Positions 19,806 to 28,913 of a stretch of DNA of 64,000 nt are shown here, in pieces. Position numbers and translations under genes: made by a program. Every line of letters starts with the position of its first letter. Positions within the stretch are counted from its first letter, which is position 1. Source of the DNA: Hyphomonadaceae bacterium (GTDB lineage: Bacteria; Pseudomonadota; Alphaproteobacteria; Caulobacterales; Aquidulcibacteraceae); assembly GCA_009773395.1 (NCBI GenBank), contig WRPI01000003.1, positions 1 to 64,000 of the forward strand, read 5' to 3'. A model generated the notes under the pieces. It did no database searches. It saw nothing but the letters and a program-made list of their open reading frames with translations, and was not told the origin of the DNA.

Positions 19806-20459
19806 ATGACCACTGATTCCCAAAACAAAATTCGCAAACGTCGCGGCTTAATGCTGGTGCTTTCAAGCCCGTCTGGCACTGGAAAAACTTCTCTTTCACG
19901 GCATTTGGTCAATGACGACAAGGAAATCAGCCTGTCTGTTTCTTGGACAACGCGCCCGATGCGCGATGGTGAAATTGATGGCAATCATTATCACTTTGTT
20001 TCTAAAGACGAATTTCGTAAAATGCGGGCAGCAGACGGCTTTCTTGAATGGGCCGAAGTTCATGATTTTTATTATGGGTCGCCAAAAGAACCAATTTTGA
20101 GAACTTTGGAAAGCGGCCTTGATATAATTTTCGATATTGATTGGCAAGGCGCGCAACAATTGGCAAATTCGGCGCCATCTGATGTCGTTAGAGTATTTAT
20201 TTTACCTCCTTCAATGAAGGAATTAAAACGTCGGCTCGATAAACGCGGGCAAGATAGCGAAACGGTTGTTAGCAAGCGCATGACCAATGCTTATGGTGAA
20301 ATCAGTCGTTATGATTCTTATGAATATGTATTGGTTAATGAAGATTTTGACGAGACTTACGAGCATTTGAAAACCATAATCGCCGCCGAAAGATTGCAGC
20401 GCCATCGCCAACCCTGGATAGGCCAATTCGCGCTGGATTTGCTTGAGGAAGATGCTTAG
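19806..20459 (+). CDS. gmk: guanylate kinase
   Basis: Phosphorylates GMP to GDP with ATP. The 217 residues show the P-loop SSPSGTGKTS (about 20-29), the GMP-binding region with SWTTRPMRDGEIDGNHYHFV, and DIDWQGAQQL. Length is normal. In many alphaproteobacteria it lies in the same neighbourhood as mltG and rsmA, which here converges from the other strand. Confidence 0.97.
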   Translation: MTTDSQNKIRKRRGLMLVLSSPSGTGKTSLSRHLVNDDKEISLSVSWTTRPMRDGEIDGNHYHFVSKDEFRKMRAADGFLEWAEVHDFYYGSPKEPILRTLESGLDIIFDIDWQGAQQLANSAPSDVVRVFILPPSMKELKRRLDKRGQDSETVVSKRMTNAYGEISRYDSYEYVLVNEDFDETYEHLKTIIAAERLQRHRQPWIGQFALDLLEEDA

Positions 20460-20514
20460 AACTAAGCCGCCCAGTTGCCAACACGCTACCCCCCAGTCTC
20501 GCGGAGCTCGACAG

Positions 20515-20534
20515 CCCCCCTATAAATAGGGGGG
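20515..20534. terminator. hairpin between convergent gmk and rsmA
   Basis: CCCCCCTAT and ATAGGGGGG form a perfect stem in the short gap between two convergent genes. There is no T-run, so it may be a fragment of the intergenic hairpin family rather than a classical terminator. It could still act in both directions. Confidence 0.5.
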
Positions 20535-20538
20535 CGGC

Positions 20539-21375
20539 TCAAGACGTTGCTTTATACGCGTTTGCCAATGCGAAAAATTGTTCGGGGGTGAGGGTTTCGG
20601 CGCGTTTTGTTGGGTCAATATCAGCGGCGGTACAGAGGGCAAGTGCGTTGCCAATCTGACCCAGGCTGGAGCGCAACATTTTGCGCCTTTGCCCGAAAGC
20701 TGCCGCAGTCACTTTTCCTAATGCCGCAATATCATCAAATTGCACCTGTTTTTCACTTAAAACCACAACTGCACTCTCGACTTTTGGTGGCGGGGTGAAT
20801 GCCAAACGCGGGACATGCAGGGCAATATGGGCATCGCATTTTGCTGCGACCAATATCGCCAATCTGCCATAAGCGCTCTGCCCAACATTGGCACAAATCC
20901 GCGTTGCAACTTCGCTTTGAAACATCAATATCATCGGCCAAGCGGCTTCAATGCCATGCAGCCAATTTACTAAAAGCGCGGTGCCAACATTATAGGGCAA
21001 ATTGGAAATTATTTTACCGTGGTAATTTGTAAGCCCATGCTCGGCCAATATTTCGGACAGCGAAATTTTCAAAGCATCGCCTTCGATAATAATTAGTCTG
21101 CCCATGTCGTCGGCGAAATAATCGCGCAAATGCCTAGCAAAGCGTGGGTCTTTTTCAATCACAATTATTTTATGCGCTGGGCCATCCAATAATGCGCGGG
21201 TAAGTCCACCAGGCCCCGGGCCAATTTCAAAAACCACATCATTTTCGCTAATTGCGCCCAATTTTGCAATTTTAGAGGTTAAATTCAAATCGAGCAAAAA
21301 ATGCTGCCCAAGCCCCTTTTTTGCAAATAGATCATTGGTTTTTAGGACTTCGCCCAAACTTGATTTATTTGCCAT
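20539..21375 (-). CDS. rsmA: 16S rRNA dimethyladenosine transferase (KsgA)
   Basis: Methylates the two adjacent adenines near the 3' end of 16S rRNA, using SAM, late in 30S assembly. Motifs seen: GLGQHFLLD at the N-terminus, SAM motif FEIGPGPGGLTRALL and catalytic NLPYNVGT. I choose ATG 21375 (MANKSSLG), which overlaps the pdxA stop codon by 11 bases. An upstream in-frame TTG at 21399 would overlap more and has no clear RBS. It is probably translated by coupling to pdxA. About 278 residues is normal for the family. Confidence 0.95.
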   Translation of the reverse strand: MANKSSLGEVLKTNDLFAKKGLGQHFLLDLNLTSKIAKLGAISENDVVFEIGPGPGGLTRALLDGPAHKIIVIEKDPRFARHLRDYFADDMGRLIIIEGDALKISLSEILAEHGLTNYHGKIISNLPYNVGTALLVNWLHGIEAAWPMILMFQSEVATRICANVGQSAYGRLAILVAAKCDAHIALHVPRLAFTPPPKVESAVVVLSEKQVQFDDIAALGKVTAAAFGQRRKMLRSSLGQIGNALALCTAADIDPTKRAETLTPEQFFALANAYKATS

Positions 21376-22384
21376 TGTTTTTGGCTCGGTTATCGGCAAT
21401 GTCTGCGGCCATTTTTATTGCTGCGATCAAACTATCGGGTTTTGCAATATTTTTGCCAGCAATATCAAATCCAGTTCCGTGGTCTGGCGATGTGCGAACA
21501 ATCGGCAAACCCAAAGTGACATTGACGCCGCCCCAAAAATCCAATGCTTTGATTGGTATAAGCCCTTGGTCGTGATACATGGCAATGAAACAATCATTAT
21601 GGGCGCGCGAATGTGGCGAAAATGCACTATCGGCGGGCAGGGCATCGGAACAATCAATCCCGCCTTCACGCAATAGTTGGGCTGCTGGGTTTATGATTTC
21701 CATTTCTTCACGGCCAATTGCGCCATTTTCGCCGGCGTGAGGATTAAGCCCCAAGAGCGCAATTCGTGGATTTGGAATGCCAAAATCATTTTTCAATGAT
21801 GAATTTACAACGCGAACCACATCCATAATTTTATCAATAGTGAGCAAAGACGGCACTACCGATATTGGCGCGTGGATTGTCACCAACGCGACTTTCAACC
21901 CATCAATGCCAAGCATCATAACTGGGCCACGCGCATGATGAAATGGCATTGTGCGGACTTCATGCGCCACAAATTCAGTATGGCCCGCAAATTCAAAACC
22001 AGCTTCATAAAGAACCGACTTTGCGATTGGCAAAGTCACAAGGGCTTTGGCATTGCCCTCCTTGACCAAGCCTATTGCTTGTTTAATTGCTTCAATAATT
22101 GCTGGTGCATTTTTTGGGCTTGGCCTACCCAATATTGCTTTTTCATTCAATTTGGCGGTGTGCAAAATTGGCAAAGCATTTGGAAAATAATGTGCAGTTT
22201 CAGCGATATCCGCGATAATCCTAATTTCAATATTCGCGGCATCGGCAGCTCGCAAAAATGGCTCAGCATCGCCAATAATTGCGAAATGGTGTTCAGTGGC
22301 GTGAAGTATTTGCCATGCCTTAATCGCGATTTCTGGCGCTATGCCAGACGGTTCACCCATGGAGACAATGATTGGCTTATTCAC
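21365..22384 (-). CDS. pdxA: 4-hydroxythreonine-4-phosphate dehydrogenase
   Basis: NAD-dependent enzyme of the DXP-dependent pyridoxal phosphate pathway. The 339 residues carry the three metal-ligand histidine segments: GHTEFVAHEV, LNPHAGENG and AMYHDQGLIPIK. The MGEPSGIAPEI N-terminus and the RTSPDHGTGFDIAG C-terminus are typical. It lies between surA and rsmA, the classical proteobacterial order. Confidence 0.97.
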   Translation of the reverse strand: MNKPIIVSMGEPSGIAPEIAIKAWQILHATEHHFAIIGDAEPFLRAADAANIEIRIIADIAETAHYFPNALPILHTAKLNEKAILGRPSPKNAPAIIEAIKQAIGLVKEGNAKALVTLPIAKSVLYEAGFEFAGHTEFVAHEVRTMPFHHARGPVMMLGIDGLKVALVTIHAPISVVPSLLTIDKIMDVVRVVNSSLKNDFGIPNPRIALLGLNPHAGENGAIGREEMEIINPAAQLLREGGIDCSDALPADSAFSPHSRAHNDCFIAMYHDQGLIPIKALDFWGGVNVTLGLPIVRTSPDHGTGFDIAGKNIAKPDSLIAAIKMAADIADNRAKNNGK

Positions 22385-22405
22385 TGCCCCACTCCCAAAA
22401 TATTG

Positions 22406-23722
22406 TTAGAACCGAGTATTAACCGCAGCTTCACGGCGCAAATCGCGCAAATATCTGCGGGCAATAAGGCTAAGTTCCTGATCTGTAAGTTGGTCTTCAA
22501 TTTGTTCTCGCGTTGGGATATCTGGCCCTGACAGCACTACATCGCAAACCACGAGAACATGAACGCCCTGCGCTGACCTAAAGACATTGGTCGATTGGTT
22601 CTGCCGTAAATTCTGCAAATTGCTGTTGAAAACTTCCGATAATTCGATGGCCGCGACTTGGCCCAAATCGAGCGCCGAAATATTATTGCGTGCAGCAGCC
22701 CGAGTGACACCATCGCAACCACCACGCAAGCCAGTTTTGGCGGCGCGAACTTGTTCCTCGGCATGTCGCCACACGGTTTCAGATGCATCGGCAGCAACTG
22801 ATTTGGACATTTCTTTTAATTTATAGGTCGCCAACGGAATTTGCCCTTCGCGTTTGGCGCGAATTGCAAAAATCATTACCCCGCCTTGCACCGAAATCGG
22901 ATCTGACACTTGGCCAACTGGCACTTGGTCAATAATAGTCGCTACTTCTGGCCGCAATTCGCCTTGGATTACCCAACCTAAATCACCGCCAGAAGCCGCA
23001 GTTGACGCAAACGAAAATTGCTGAGCAATTCGTGCGAAACTCGCGCCAGATCTAATTTGCGCGACTAATGTAGCAGCGCCTGCCAATGCTTCTTCGGTTT
23101 CAGTTGAATTTGCAACTTCGATGAAAATTTCCGACATTTGATATTGTGGGCGATTGGAAGTTGCTAAAACGCGGTTCAAAAATTCATCAATACGGCCGCG
23201 CGAAATTTTTATACGGCTGCCGTAACGACCCGAGACAATGCGCTGCCACAATACTTCGGCCCTGGTTTTATCGCGATAACTTTGTATTGAAATGCCAGCT
23301 TCGAGTAATTCGGTATAAAAAGCTTCAAGAGTTTGCCCATTTTGGCGCGCCTGATTTGCTAAAATGCGATCCACATCGGCATCGCCCATATAAACTTTGA
23401 ACTTCGCCGCTTCCTGGATTTGTAAACGCTCATTGATAAGTTGACTGAGTGCCTGTTGGGATGCTTGTTGCACAATTTCGGGCGTTGCTTGGGTTATGCC
23501 GCTTGTAATCAACAAAAATCTGGTTCTTTGCCGTAAATCGAAACTAGTAATTGGTTGATCGTTCACAATTGCCGCAACGCCCTCACCAGTAGCCGCCGCT
23601 TGCGCCCATGCTTGTTTCGCACTTATCGCCATTACACCGACAATAAAGGCGATTAGCGCAATTCTAATTATACGCCCAAATCCTGCCGCTAAATTGCCTA
23701 TTGTGACTCTTTCAATTTTCAT
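22406..23722 (-). CDS. surA: periplasmic chaperone / peptidylprolyl isomerase SurA
   Basis: SurA escorts unfolded outer-membrane proteins across the periplasm. ATG 23722 gives 438 residues beginning with a signal segment (about 10-37, ending QAWAQA). A SurA N-terminal chaperone region follows (about 45-180), then one parvulin domain with ASTAASGGDLGWV and the VGQVSDPISVQGG motif. Only one parvulin domain is apparent, whereas E. coli SurA has two; single-domain forms are common in alphaproteobacteria. An upstream GTG at 23743 is in frame but less convincing. It is 21 bp before pdxA. Confidence 0.9.
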   Translation of the reverse strand: MKIERVTIGNLAAGFGRIIRIALIAFIVGVMAISAKQAWAQAAATGEGVAAIVNDQPITSFDLRQRTRFLLITSGITQATPEIVQQASQQALSQLINERLQIQEAAKFKVYMGDADVDRILANQARQNGQTLEAFYTELLEAGISIQSYRDKTRAEVLWQRIVSGRYGSRIKISRGRIDEFLNRVLATSNRPQYQMSEIFIEVANSTETEEALAGAATLVAQIRSGASFARIAQQFSFASTAASGGDLGWVIQGELRPEVATIIDQVPVGQVSDPISVQGGVMIFAIRAKREGQIPLATYKLKEMSKSVAADASETVWRHAEEQVRAAKTGLRGGCDGVTRAAARNNISALDLGQVAAIELSEVFNSNLQNLRQNQSTNVFRSAQGVHVLVVCDVVLSGPDIPTREQIEDQLTDQELSLIARRYLRDLRREAAVNTRF

Positions 23723-23860
23723 CTTCACTTTGCCCCAAAGCACAATCTATCAATATTGCCCTATTAGCCCTCATTAGCCAATGTCGTGCCATAATAAAAC
23801 CTAATTGGCGCAAAATAAGGCAGTTAAATTAAACTTCCTCAAACTGTCCACATGATCATC

Positions 23861-23985
23861 TCCTTCCCCAATTGCAATTGGGGAAGGTGGCCGCGAAGCG
23901 GACGGAAGGGGTTAAAACTCTTTGAAATCAACCCCTTCAGTCAGAGCGCTACGCACTCTGCCAGCTTCCCCAGCTTGGGGAAGCA
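23861..23985. repeat. intergenic hairpin repeat, copy 3
   Basis: A palindromic element in the 340-bp gap between lptD and surA. It starts CCTTCCCCAATT/AATTGGGGAAGG and continues with a GCGAAGCGGACGGAAGGGG block. It ends with an AGAGCG-CTACG-CACTCT-type stem and GCTTCCCC/GGGGAAGC. The style matches repeats widely seen between alphaproteobacterial genes; it is related in design, though not closely in sequence, to the copies at 5432 and 9039. The rest of the gap is AT-rich and shows no ORF; the surA promoter presumably lies at 23740-23860. Confidence 0.75.
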
Positions 23986-24063
23986 GAAAAGCAATCTTTG
24001 TCATCAACCTGAGTTAAAATAATTTAATTCGTAAATATTAAAACCTATCATTGGCAAATTCAA

Positions 24064-26313
24064 TCACTCAAACGGTTCTTCATTTATCAAGCCAATGGTT
24101 TTGAAAGCAATTTGGATTTTGAATCCCGACGACGGGGTGATGAAGCGATTGGTTGTATTGGTTTCTTCATAATAAACCAGAACTTCGGTACAATCATCAC
24201 CAAAGCCACCGCCTATCCTTGAACGCAAATTAGAATTAGTTCTAAAATCATACCAATTATCTGCAAAAATGCGTGTCTTTTCGCCAAAACGATAACTCGC
24301 GCGGGTTACAAGTTCGCGGTTTGCCCGTTCAGTGCCGCCTATTCGCAACGGCATTTCATGATAGCGAAATGACAAACCTGCGCCGGCGTAAGAAAGCCTT
24401 GCTGCAAGTTCAGCGCGCACTAATTCGCCCGTAATTGCGTCCATTCTGATATTGCCATCGAAACTTAGATTTGCATTGACATTAATTGTCAAATTTGAGA
24501 CCCAATCGCCGTCCTCACGATCAAGATTTGTCAGCCTATCAAGAAATGGATTGGAGTTATCACGATATTGTTTGCCGACAAACCAATCAAACGAACTATT
24601 GCCCGAATTGGCGATTACATTAACCCCAATGGTTGCGCGGTTGCCACTGTCCCAAATATCATAATTACTGCTGGGTGTTTGGTTGAAATATGAGCTAAAA
24701 TTATTGTCATAGCCGTTGGAATCTTCAATTGAAATTTGATTGGAAAGGTCCGCTTTGCTTGAGGCCGCCAAATTCACCCTCGGTATAATCATCAAATTCA
24801 GATTATCCATTTGCCGCACTAATGGCCATTTTAAGTCAAGCGACACAGTGCCTAATGTGCGTGTAAGTTGGCGCGAACCAATTGCAACTCCGGCTGCAAG
24901 CCTTTGATTAGTGTATGAATAAGCATCACTTCTTACAGAAACCAAGGGCGCAACGACAAGGCCATTCCCAATAATTGTTTGCGCGCGCCAATTGAGGCCG
25001 CCACTAATACGCCCAGAATCTTGGCGTCCATTGTTGCGGTCTAGATAAATTGCAGAGCCCGAAGCCGATAATGTGCCGTTCCATGGGCCAATTTTCCAAT
25101 TCCTATGGGCTTCAATAGCGGGTGCGATATGGGGCGTGTTTTTGCGTCTTTCGCCAATTGTCAAATCTTGAAACGAAGCTGCATAGCCGCGGACGAAGTA
25201 ATTTTCATCGCTGCCTTCGACATATATTTGGCTCATTAGCCTGGTGTCATTGGTGCGCAAAATGCCACGTTGTAAGCTTTGCCCACCAATTGAATAGCGC
25301 TCGAGATATAAATCATCAGAGGCGGTTTCGACGCCAAAACCCCAATCCCATTCGCTATTTATTGCAAATCGCCCTTCGCCAAAAACGTGACCCCGCCAAT
25401 CTTCAGCGCCATAAAATACATGACGCCCGCCAAATCTGCGCTCTTTGGTTACGGACCCTGCTAATTTCAAATTGCCAGAAAAGAAATTGCGGCGATATTG
25501 CGCTGACAAAAGCGGGTTTACAAATTGGCTGATCATTGGTGAGACAATTAAATCGGAATAATCATCAATAATATAAACAAAAGGCTGTTCCCAATAGACG
25601 CCAATTCGTGATGAGCGACCAGGTTTTGGTTGCAAAAATCCAGTTTGGCGCCCAAAAGTGGGGTCCGAATGCGTGAACACCGGTAAATATAAGACCGGCA
25701 CGCCTTTAATTTCAAAAACAACATCGCGATATGAAATGATGTTGGTTGCTAAGTTTTGGGTCGCAGATTTCGCCCGCAATTCCCAAGTTGGGCGTTTATC
25801 AACGCAAATCGGGCAGGCGGTGTAAATCACATGGTTAAGTGAATTTCGGTTGTCTGAGCGCCGCAAAATACTTGTGGCGGCAATAACCCCACCATTGGCA
25901 AGCCTTGAAGAAAATCCATTTATCACTCCCGTTGCTAACCTATCATCAACCACCAAACTTTCGGCATAGCTATTGGTGCCATCGGGGTCTATCATCAAGA
26001 CATTGCCATTGGCGCTTATTATTCCTGTGGTTCTGTCATATTTAAGGCGATCTGCGCGCAATCGGCGACCAAGATTAAACGCCTGCACATTGCCAGTGGC
26101 TTCAACGCTATTATCAGCCGTGGAAGTTCCGATCGCGTCAGCCGACAATAAAATTGCGTCGCCGAATTCGCTGGGGTTCGGATTGGGTGAAATAATCGTT
26201 TCGCTCACATCTGGTTTTGCGACCTCTTGGGCATTCGCGCACGGCGCAGCACATGCCGCCAATCCAAAACTCGCGGCAGCCCAAAAATGTTTCGGCAAAA
26301 ATTTAACAAACAT
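24064..26313 (-). CDS. lptD: LPS-assembly protein LptD
   Basis: Outer-membrane translocon that inserts lipopolysaccharide together with LptE. The 749 residues contain a signal peptide (1-28, ending CANAQ), the periplasmic OstA/jelly-roll domain (about 55-150, with VEATGNVQAFNLGRRLRAD), and a large beta-barrel domain with alternating aromatic residues. It heads the lptD-surA-pdxA-rsmA run. LptF and LptG, which often precede it, are absent from the window. Its presence implies an LPS-bearing outer membrane. Confidence 0.93.
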   Translation of the reverse strand: MFVKFLPKHFWAAASFGLAACAAPCANAQEVAKPDVSETIISPNPNPSEFGDAILLSADAIGTSTADNSVEATGNVQAFNLGRRLRADRLKYDRTTGIISANGNVLMIDPDGTNSYAESLVVDDRLATGVINGFSSRLANGGVIAATSILRRSDNRNSLNHVIYTACPICVDKRPTWELRAKSATQNLATNIISYRDVVFEIKGVPVLYLPVFTHSDPTFGRQTGFLQPKPGRSSRIGVYWEQPFVYIIDDYSDLIVSPMISQFVNPLLSAQYRRNFFSGNLKLAGSVTKERRFGGRHVFYGAEDWRGHVFGEGRFAINSEWDWGFGVETASDDLYLERYSIGGQSLQRGILRTNDTRLMSQIYVEGSDENYFVRGYAASFQDLTIGERRKNTPHIAPAIEAHRNWKIGPWNGTLSASGSAIYLDRNNGRQDSGRISGGLNWRAQTIIGNGLVVAPLVSVRSDAYSYTNQRLAAGVAIGSRQLTRTLGTVSLDLKWPLVRQMDNLNLMIIPRVNLAASSKADLSNQISIEDSNGYDNNFSSYFNQTPSSNYDIWDSGNRATIGVNVIANSGNSSFDWFVGKQYRDNSNPFLDRLTNLDREDGDWVSNLTINVNANLSFDGNIRMDAITGELVRAELAARLSYAGAGLSFRYHEMPLRIGGTERANRELVTRASYRFGEKTRIFADNWYDFRTNSNLRSRIGGGFGDDCTEVLVYYEETNTTNRFITPSSGFKIQIAFKTIGLINEEPFE

Positions 26314-26437
26314 TGATTTGACTTAATATTGTTTGACGAAATAGCGCAACTGCTTTGTAACACAATATTACCATTGTTTAATAATGCAGAGTTCCAAATT
26401 GGCGCAGTTGTTAACCGAAAACAGCCTAGGGGAATCT

Positions 26438-26511
26438 TGGAGGCCTCACCCAGAATCGAACTGGGGTACACGGATTTGCAATCCGCTGCGTCACCACTCC
26501 GCCATGAGGCC
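26438..26511 (-). tRNA. tRNA-Cys (GCA)
   Basis: Read on the minus strand, the 74-nt cloverleaf has acceptor arms GGCCTCA and TGAGGCC, discriminator T and encoded CCA. The anticodon arm GCGGA-TTGCAAA-TCCG contains anticodon GCA, and the T arm contains GTTCGATTC. It sits in the gap of about 380 bp between divergent lptD and the PCMT-family gene; the rest of that gap is AT-rich upstream sequence without an ORF I would support. Confidence 0.96.
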
Positions 26512-26696
26512 TCATATAAGTGGTCGCCACGCATCTATCAGATTGAAACATAAGGTTCAATTAAAGAGAATGCAAAACGCAGTATATTTAACTGCGACTT
26601 TTTGCCAATTTGTAGCACCTTGACGCTTTAGTCATGCTAAATTGTAGTGTAATGAATCTACTGCAATGTGATTTGTTTTAGTTAGAGGTGGGCAAA

Positions 26697-27320
26697 GTGG
26701 CGGTAGATTTTCAAATTCAGCGTGCGAATATGATTGAAAGTCAAGTTCGCACTAATGATGTTAGTGACGCAAAACTAATCGCGGCCATAAGCAAGGTAAA
26801 ACGCGAAGATTTTGTCGATGAAGCAAGCGCGAATTTTGCCTATGCCGAAGTTGCGGTAAAAAGCAAAAGCGGGCGTTTTCTGCTCAAACCGCGTGATTTT
26901 GCAAAACTCGCGCAAGCTACAATGATAGAAAGTGGCGATGAGGTTTTGGTAATAGCTGGCTCGGGTGGATATTCGTCGGCTGTATTTAATGCAATGGGGG
27001 CTAAAACAACTGTCATTGACAATATATCCATAGCAGCGAGTGAAAACGAAATTACTATCGGCAATATTGAAACTCTCGCGGAACTGCAAGATGGGATGTT
27101 TGACATTATTTTTGTTGATGGCGGCGTCCCGCGCATTCCCACTAGTTGGGGCAATAAACTCAAAGAAAATGGTCGCTTGTGCGTTATCGTAATGGCGGAT
27201 GGGATTGGACATGCCAAAATCTTTGTAAAATCCAATGGTCAATTATCGGGACGCACGATTTTTGACACCAAGCCGCCAATTTTGACTGAATTAAACCTTT
27301 CGCCCGAGTTTGTTTTTTAA
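26697..27320 (+). CDS. protein-L-isoaspartate O-methyltransferase family protein
   Basis: A SAM-fold protein of the PCMT family (207 residues). It shows the family N-terminus VDF--QR-NMIESQVRTNDV, the glycine-rich region VLVIAGSGGYSSAVF and FVDGGVPRIPTSW. In alphaproteobacteria this branch usually sits just before tolC and is not proven to repair isoaspartate. Start is GTG 26697, giving MAVDF as in relatives, with GAGGTG seven bases upstream; GTG 26688 is also in frame. Here tolC is missing and popZ follows. The SAM motif is weaker (AGSGGYS) than in true Pcm (GTGSGY). Confidence 0.85.
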   Translation: MAVDFQIQRANMIESQVRTNDVSDAKLIAAISKVKREDFVDEASANFAYAEVAVKSKSGRFLLKPRDFAKLAQATMIESGDEVLVIAGSGGYSSAVFNAMGAKTTVIDNISIAASENEITIGNIETLAELQDGMFDIIFVDGGVPRIPTSWGNKLKENGRLCVIVMADGIGHAKIFVKSNGQLSGRTIFDTKPPILTELNLSPEFVF

Positions 27321-27463
27321 TCAATCAGTCATCATTTCACTCCATCTATAGACCTGCGATATAAATTGGGATTATCATTTCGATTGGACAAATGATTCGC
27401 AATTTGCAATTTGTCGAATTAAGCCCATAGATAATGGGTAAGTAAAAGCATTGAGGGGCTAAT

Positions 27464-28132
27464 ATGAGCGCAGCCGAAGCACAAGCCGAACCAACGATGG
27501 AAGAAATCTTGGCTTCGATTCGCCGTATCATCTCGGAAGATGATGCGCCGCCTGCAACTGAACATGCACCAAGCGACGGCAGTGATGTCTTGGATCTGGT
27601 TGAAACAGCGCCCGAGCCTGCTGAAGAAACACATGTCAGCAGTGATTTTGATTTCGATGCTCTGGGCGAAGAAGAAGAGCCAGCTTTTGCCGAAACGCCC
27701 GCGCCCGAGCCAATGGCGATTGATGATGATTTTGGGGCGTCGCCTGACGAAATCATAATTGTTGACCGTGAACCTGATCCGCCTGAACCGGTTTATTCGT
27801 TTGACCCTGAGCCTGAGGAATTGGCACCGGCGCCCGCACCATCTTATCACGAGCCTGCGGCCTATGAACCACGCCCGATGGCACCATTGCCGCCGCAACT
27901 GGCACACACTCTAGGCCTTGTTGGTGACGAGGCATCACGCGCAGCCGCCGACGCTTTTGCCAAAGTTGGGCCAATGCTACCTGGGCATTTTGCCAATGGC
28001 GTTAGTGTCGAAGAATTAACCGCACATATGCTCAAGCCAATGCTCAAAGAATGGCTCGACAAGCACTTGCCGCGCATTGTTGAAGAACGGGTGGAAGCAG
28101 AGCTCGCAAGGATTGCAAGACGCGGGTTTTAG
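27464..28132 (+). CDS. popZ: polar organizing protein PopZ (DUF2497)
   Basis: PopZ self-assembles at cell poles and tethers the ParB-parS complex in Caulobacter and other alphaproteobacteria. The 222 residues have the usual three parts. The N-terminal helix EPTMEEILASIRRIISED (about 9-26) binds partners. A long acidic, Pro-rich disordered region spans about 27-140. The conserved C-terminal oligomerisation helices contain LKPMLKEWLDKHLPRIVEERV. Position before valS is the usual context. The gene is strong evidence for an alphaproteobacterial host with polar organisation. Confidence 0.92.
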   Translation: MSAAEAQAEPTMEEILASIRRIISEDDAPPATEHAPSDGSDVLDLVETAPEPAEETHVSSDFDFDALGEEEEPAFAETPAPEPMAIDDDFGASPDEIIIVDREPDPPEPVYSFDPEPEELAPAPAPSYHEPAAYEPRPMAPLPPQLAHTLGLVGDEASRAAADAFAKVGPMLPGHFANGVSVEELTAHMLKPMLKEWLDKHLPRIVEERVEAELARIARRGF

Positions 28133-28158
28133 AAGTTGCTTTACTCTGAGTAATTAAC

Positions 28159-28818
28159 ATGTTTATTGGCCATTATTGCGCGGCATTTGCTGCGCGCGCT
28201 CATGCTCCAGATGCACCAAAGCTTGGATTGCTGTTTCTTGCCGCACAAGCTGTCGATATCGGCTTTTTCACTTTACTGGCTGGCGGCATTGAACGGGTTT
28301 CGCATGACGAAAATATTCGCGGAATAATGCCGATTATTCTTGAATATATGCCGTTTACCCATTCTCTTGTAGCAACTTCTATTTGGGCAGCGGGGGCATT
28401 TTTCTTAACCAAAAATCTTGTTTTCAAAGGCCAAGCAAAACCCGCACTAATTTTTGCAATTGTTGTGGCTAGTCATTGGTTTTTGGATCTGCCCGTTCAC
28501 CGCGCTGATTTGCCGATTTGGGGCAATGAAATGAAACAGGGGTTCGGGCTTTGGAATTTTCCAATAGTGGCAATGATTTTTGAGCTTTCGCTGCTTTGGG
28601 CTTCAATTTATTATTACATTATCAAGCGTGGCATGGCACAAATTTCAAGGCCGTGGTTCATCGGATTATTGACATTCTTGCTTTTGGCGCAAGCAATAAA
28701 TTGGTTTTCGCCGTCTGCATCCAATGTGTTGCAATTATCTATCATGGGTATTGCAGCTTATTTGGTGGCTGCATATTTGGCACTCAAAAGTGAACTGCGT
28801 TCGCCAAGTCGCCAGTAA
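28159..28818 (+). CDS. multi-pass membrane protein with YdjM/DUF457-like histidine motifs
   Basis: A 219-residue protein with about six membrane segments. Histidine-containing motifs GHYCAAFAARAHAP (N-terminus), MPFTHSLVA (centre) and ASHWFLDLPVHR resemble the pattern of YdjM/DUF457-type membrane proteins, sometimes labelled metal-dependent hydrolases. No activity is established for these. It lies between popZ and valS, 26 bp after popZ, and may be in the same transcript. The family link is by motif only. Confidence 0.6.
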   Translation: MFIGHYCAAFAARAHAPDAPKLGLLFLAAQAVDIGFFTLLAGGIERVSHDENIRGIMPIILEYMPFTHSLVATSIWAAGAFFLTKNLVFKGQAKPALIFAIVVASHWFLDLPVHRADLPIWGNEMKQGFGLWNFPIVAMIFELSLLWASIYYYIIKRGMAQISRPWFIGLLTFLLLAQAINWFSPSASNVLQLSIMGIAAYLVAAYLALKSELRSPSRQ

Positions 28819-28913
28819 ATTTCCGATAAAAGGACAGTTATTGGCTTTTGTTTGCTGGTGTTTTATTGCATAGCAAAACTCGCAAACTCCATACGAACGC
28901 AAAAAACAAGATA

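Noticed and set aside
23861-23985. CRISPR-like array
   Set aside because: The repeats are palindromic modules of unequal length without regular spacers, and there are no cas genes.
26775-27242. Minus-strand frames opposite the PCMT-family gene
   Set aside because: They overlap a well-supported gene on the plus strand and show no motifs or RBS.
28848-28913. Upstream extension of valS
   Set aside because: It has no similarity to valyl-tRNA synthetases; MIDQNFN at 28914 matches the family start region.
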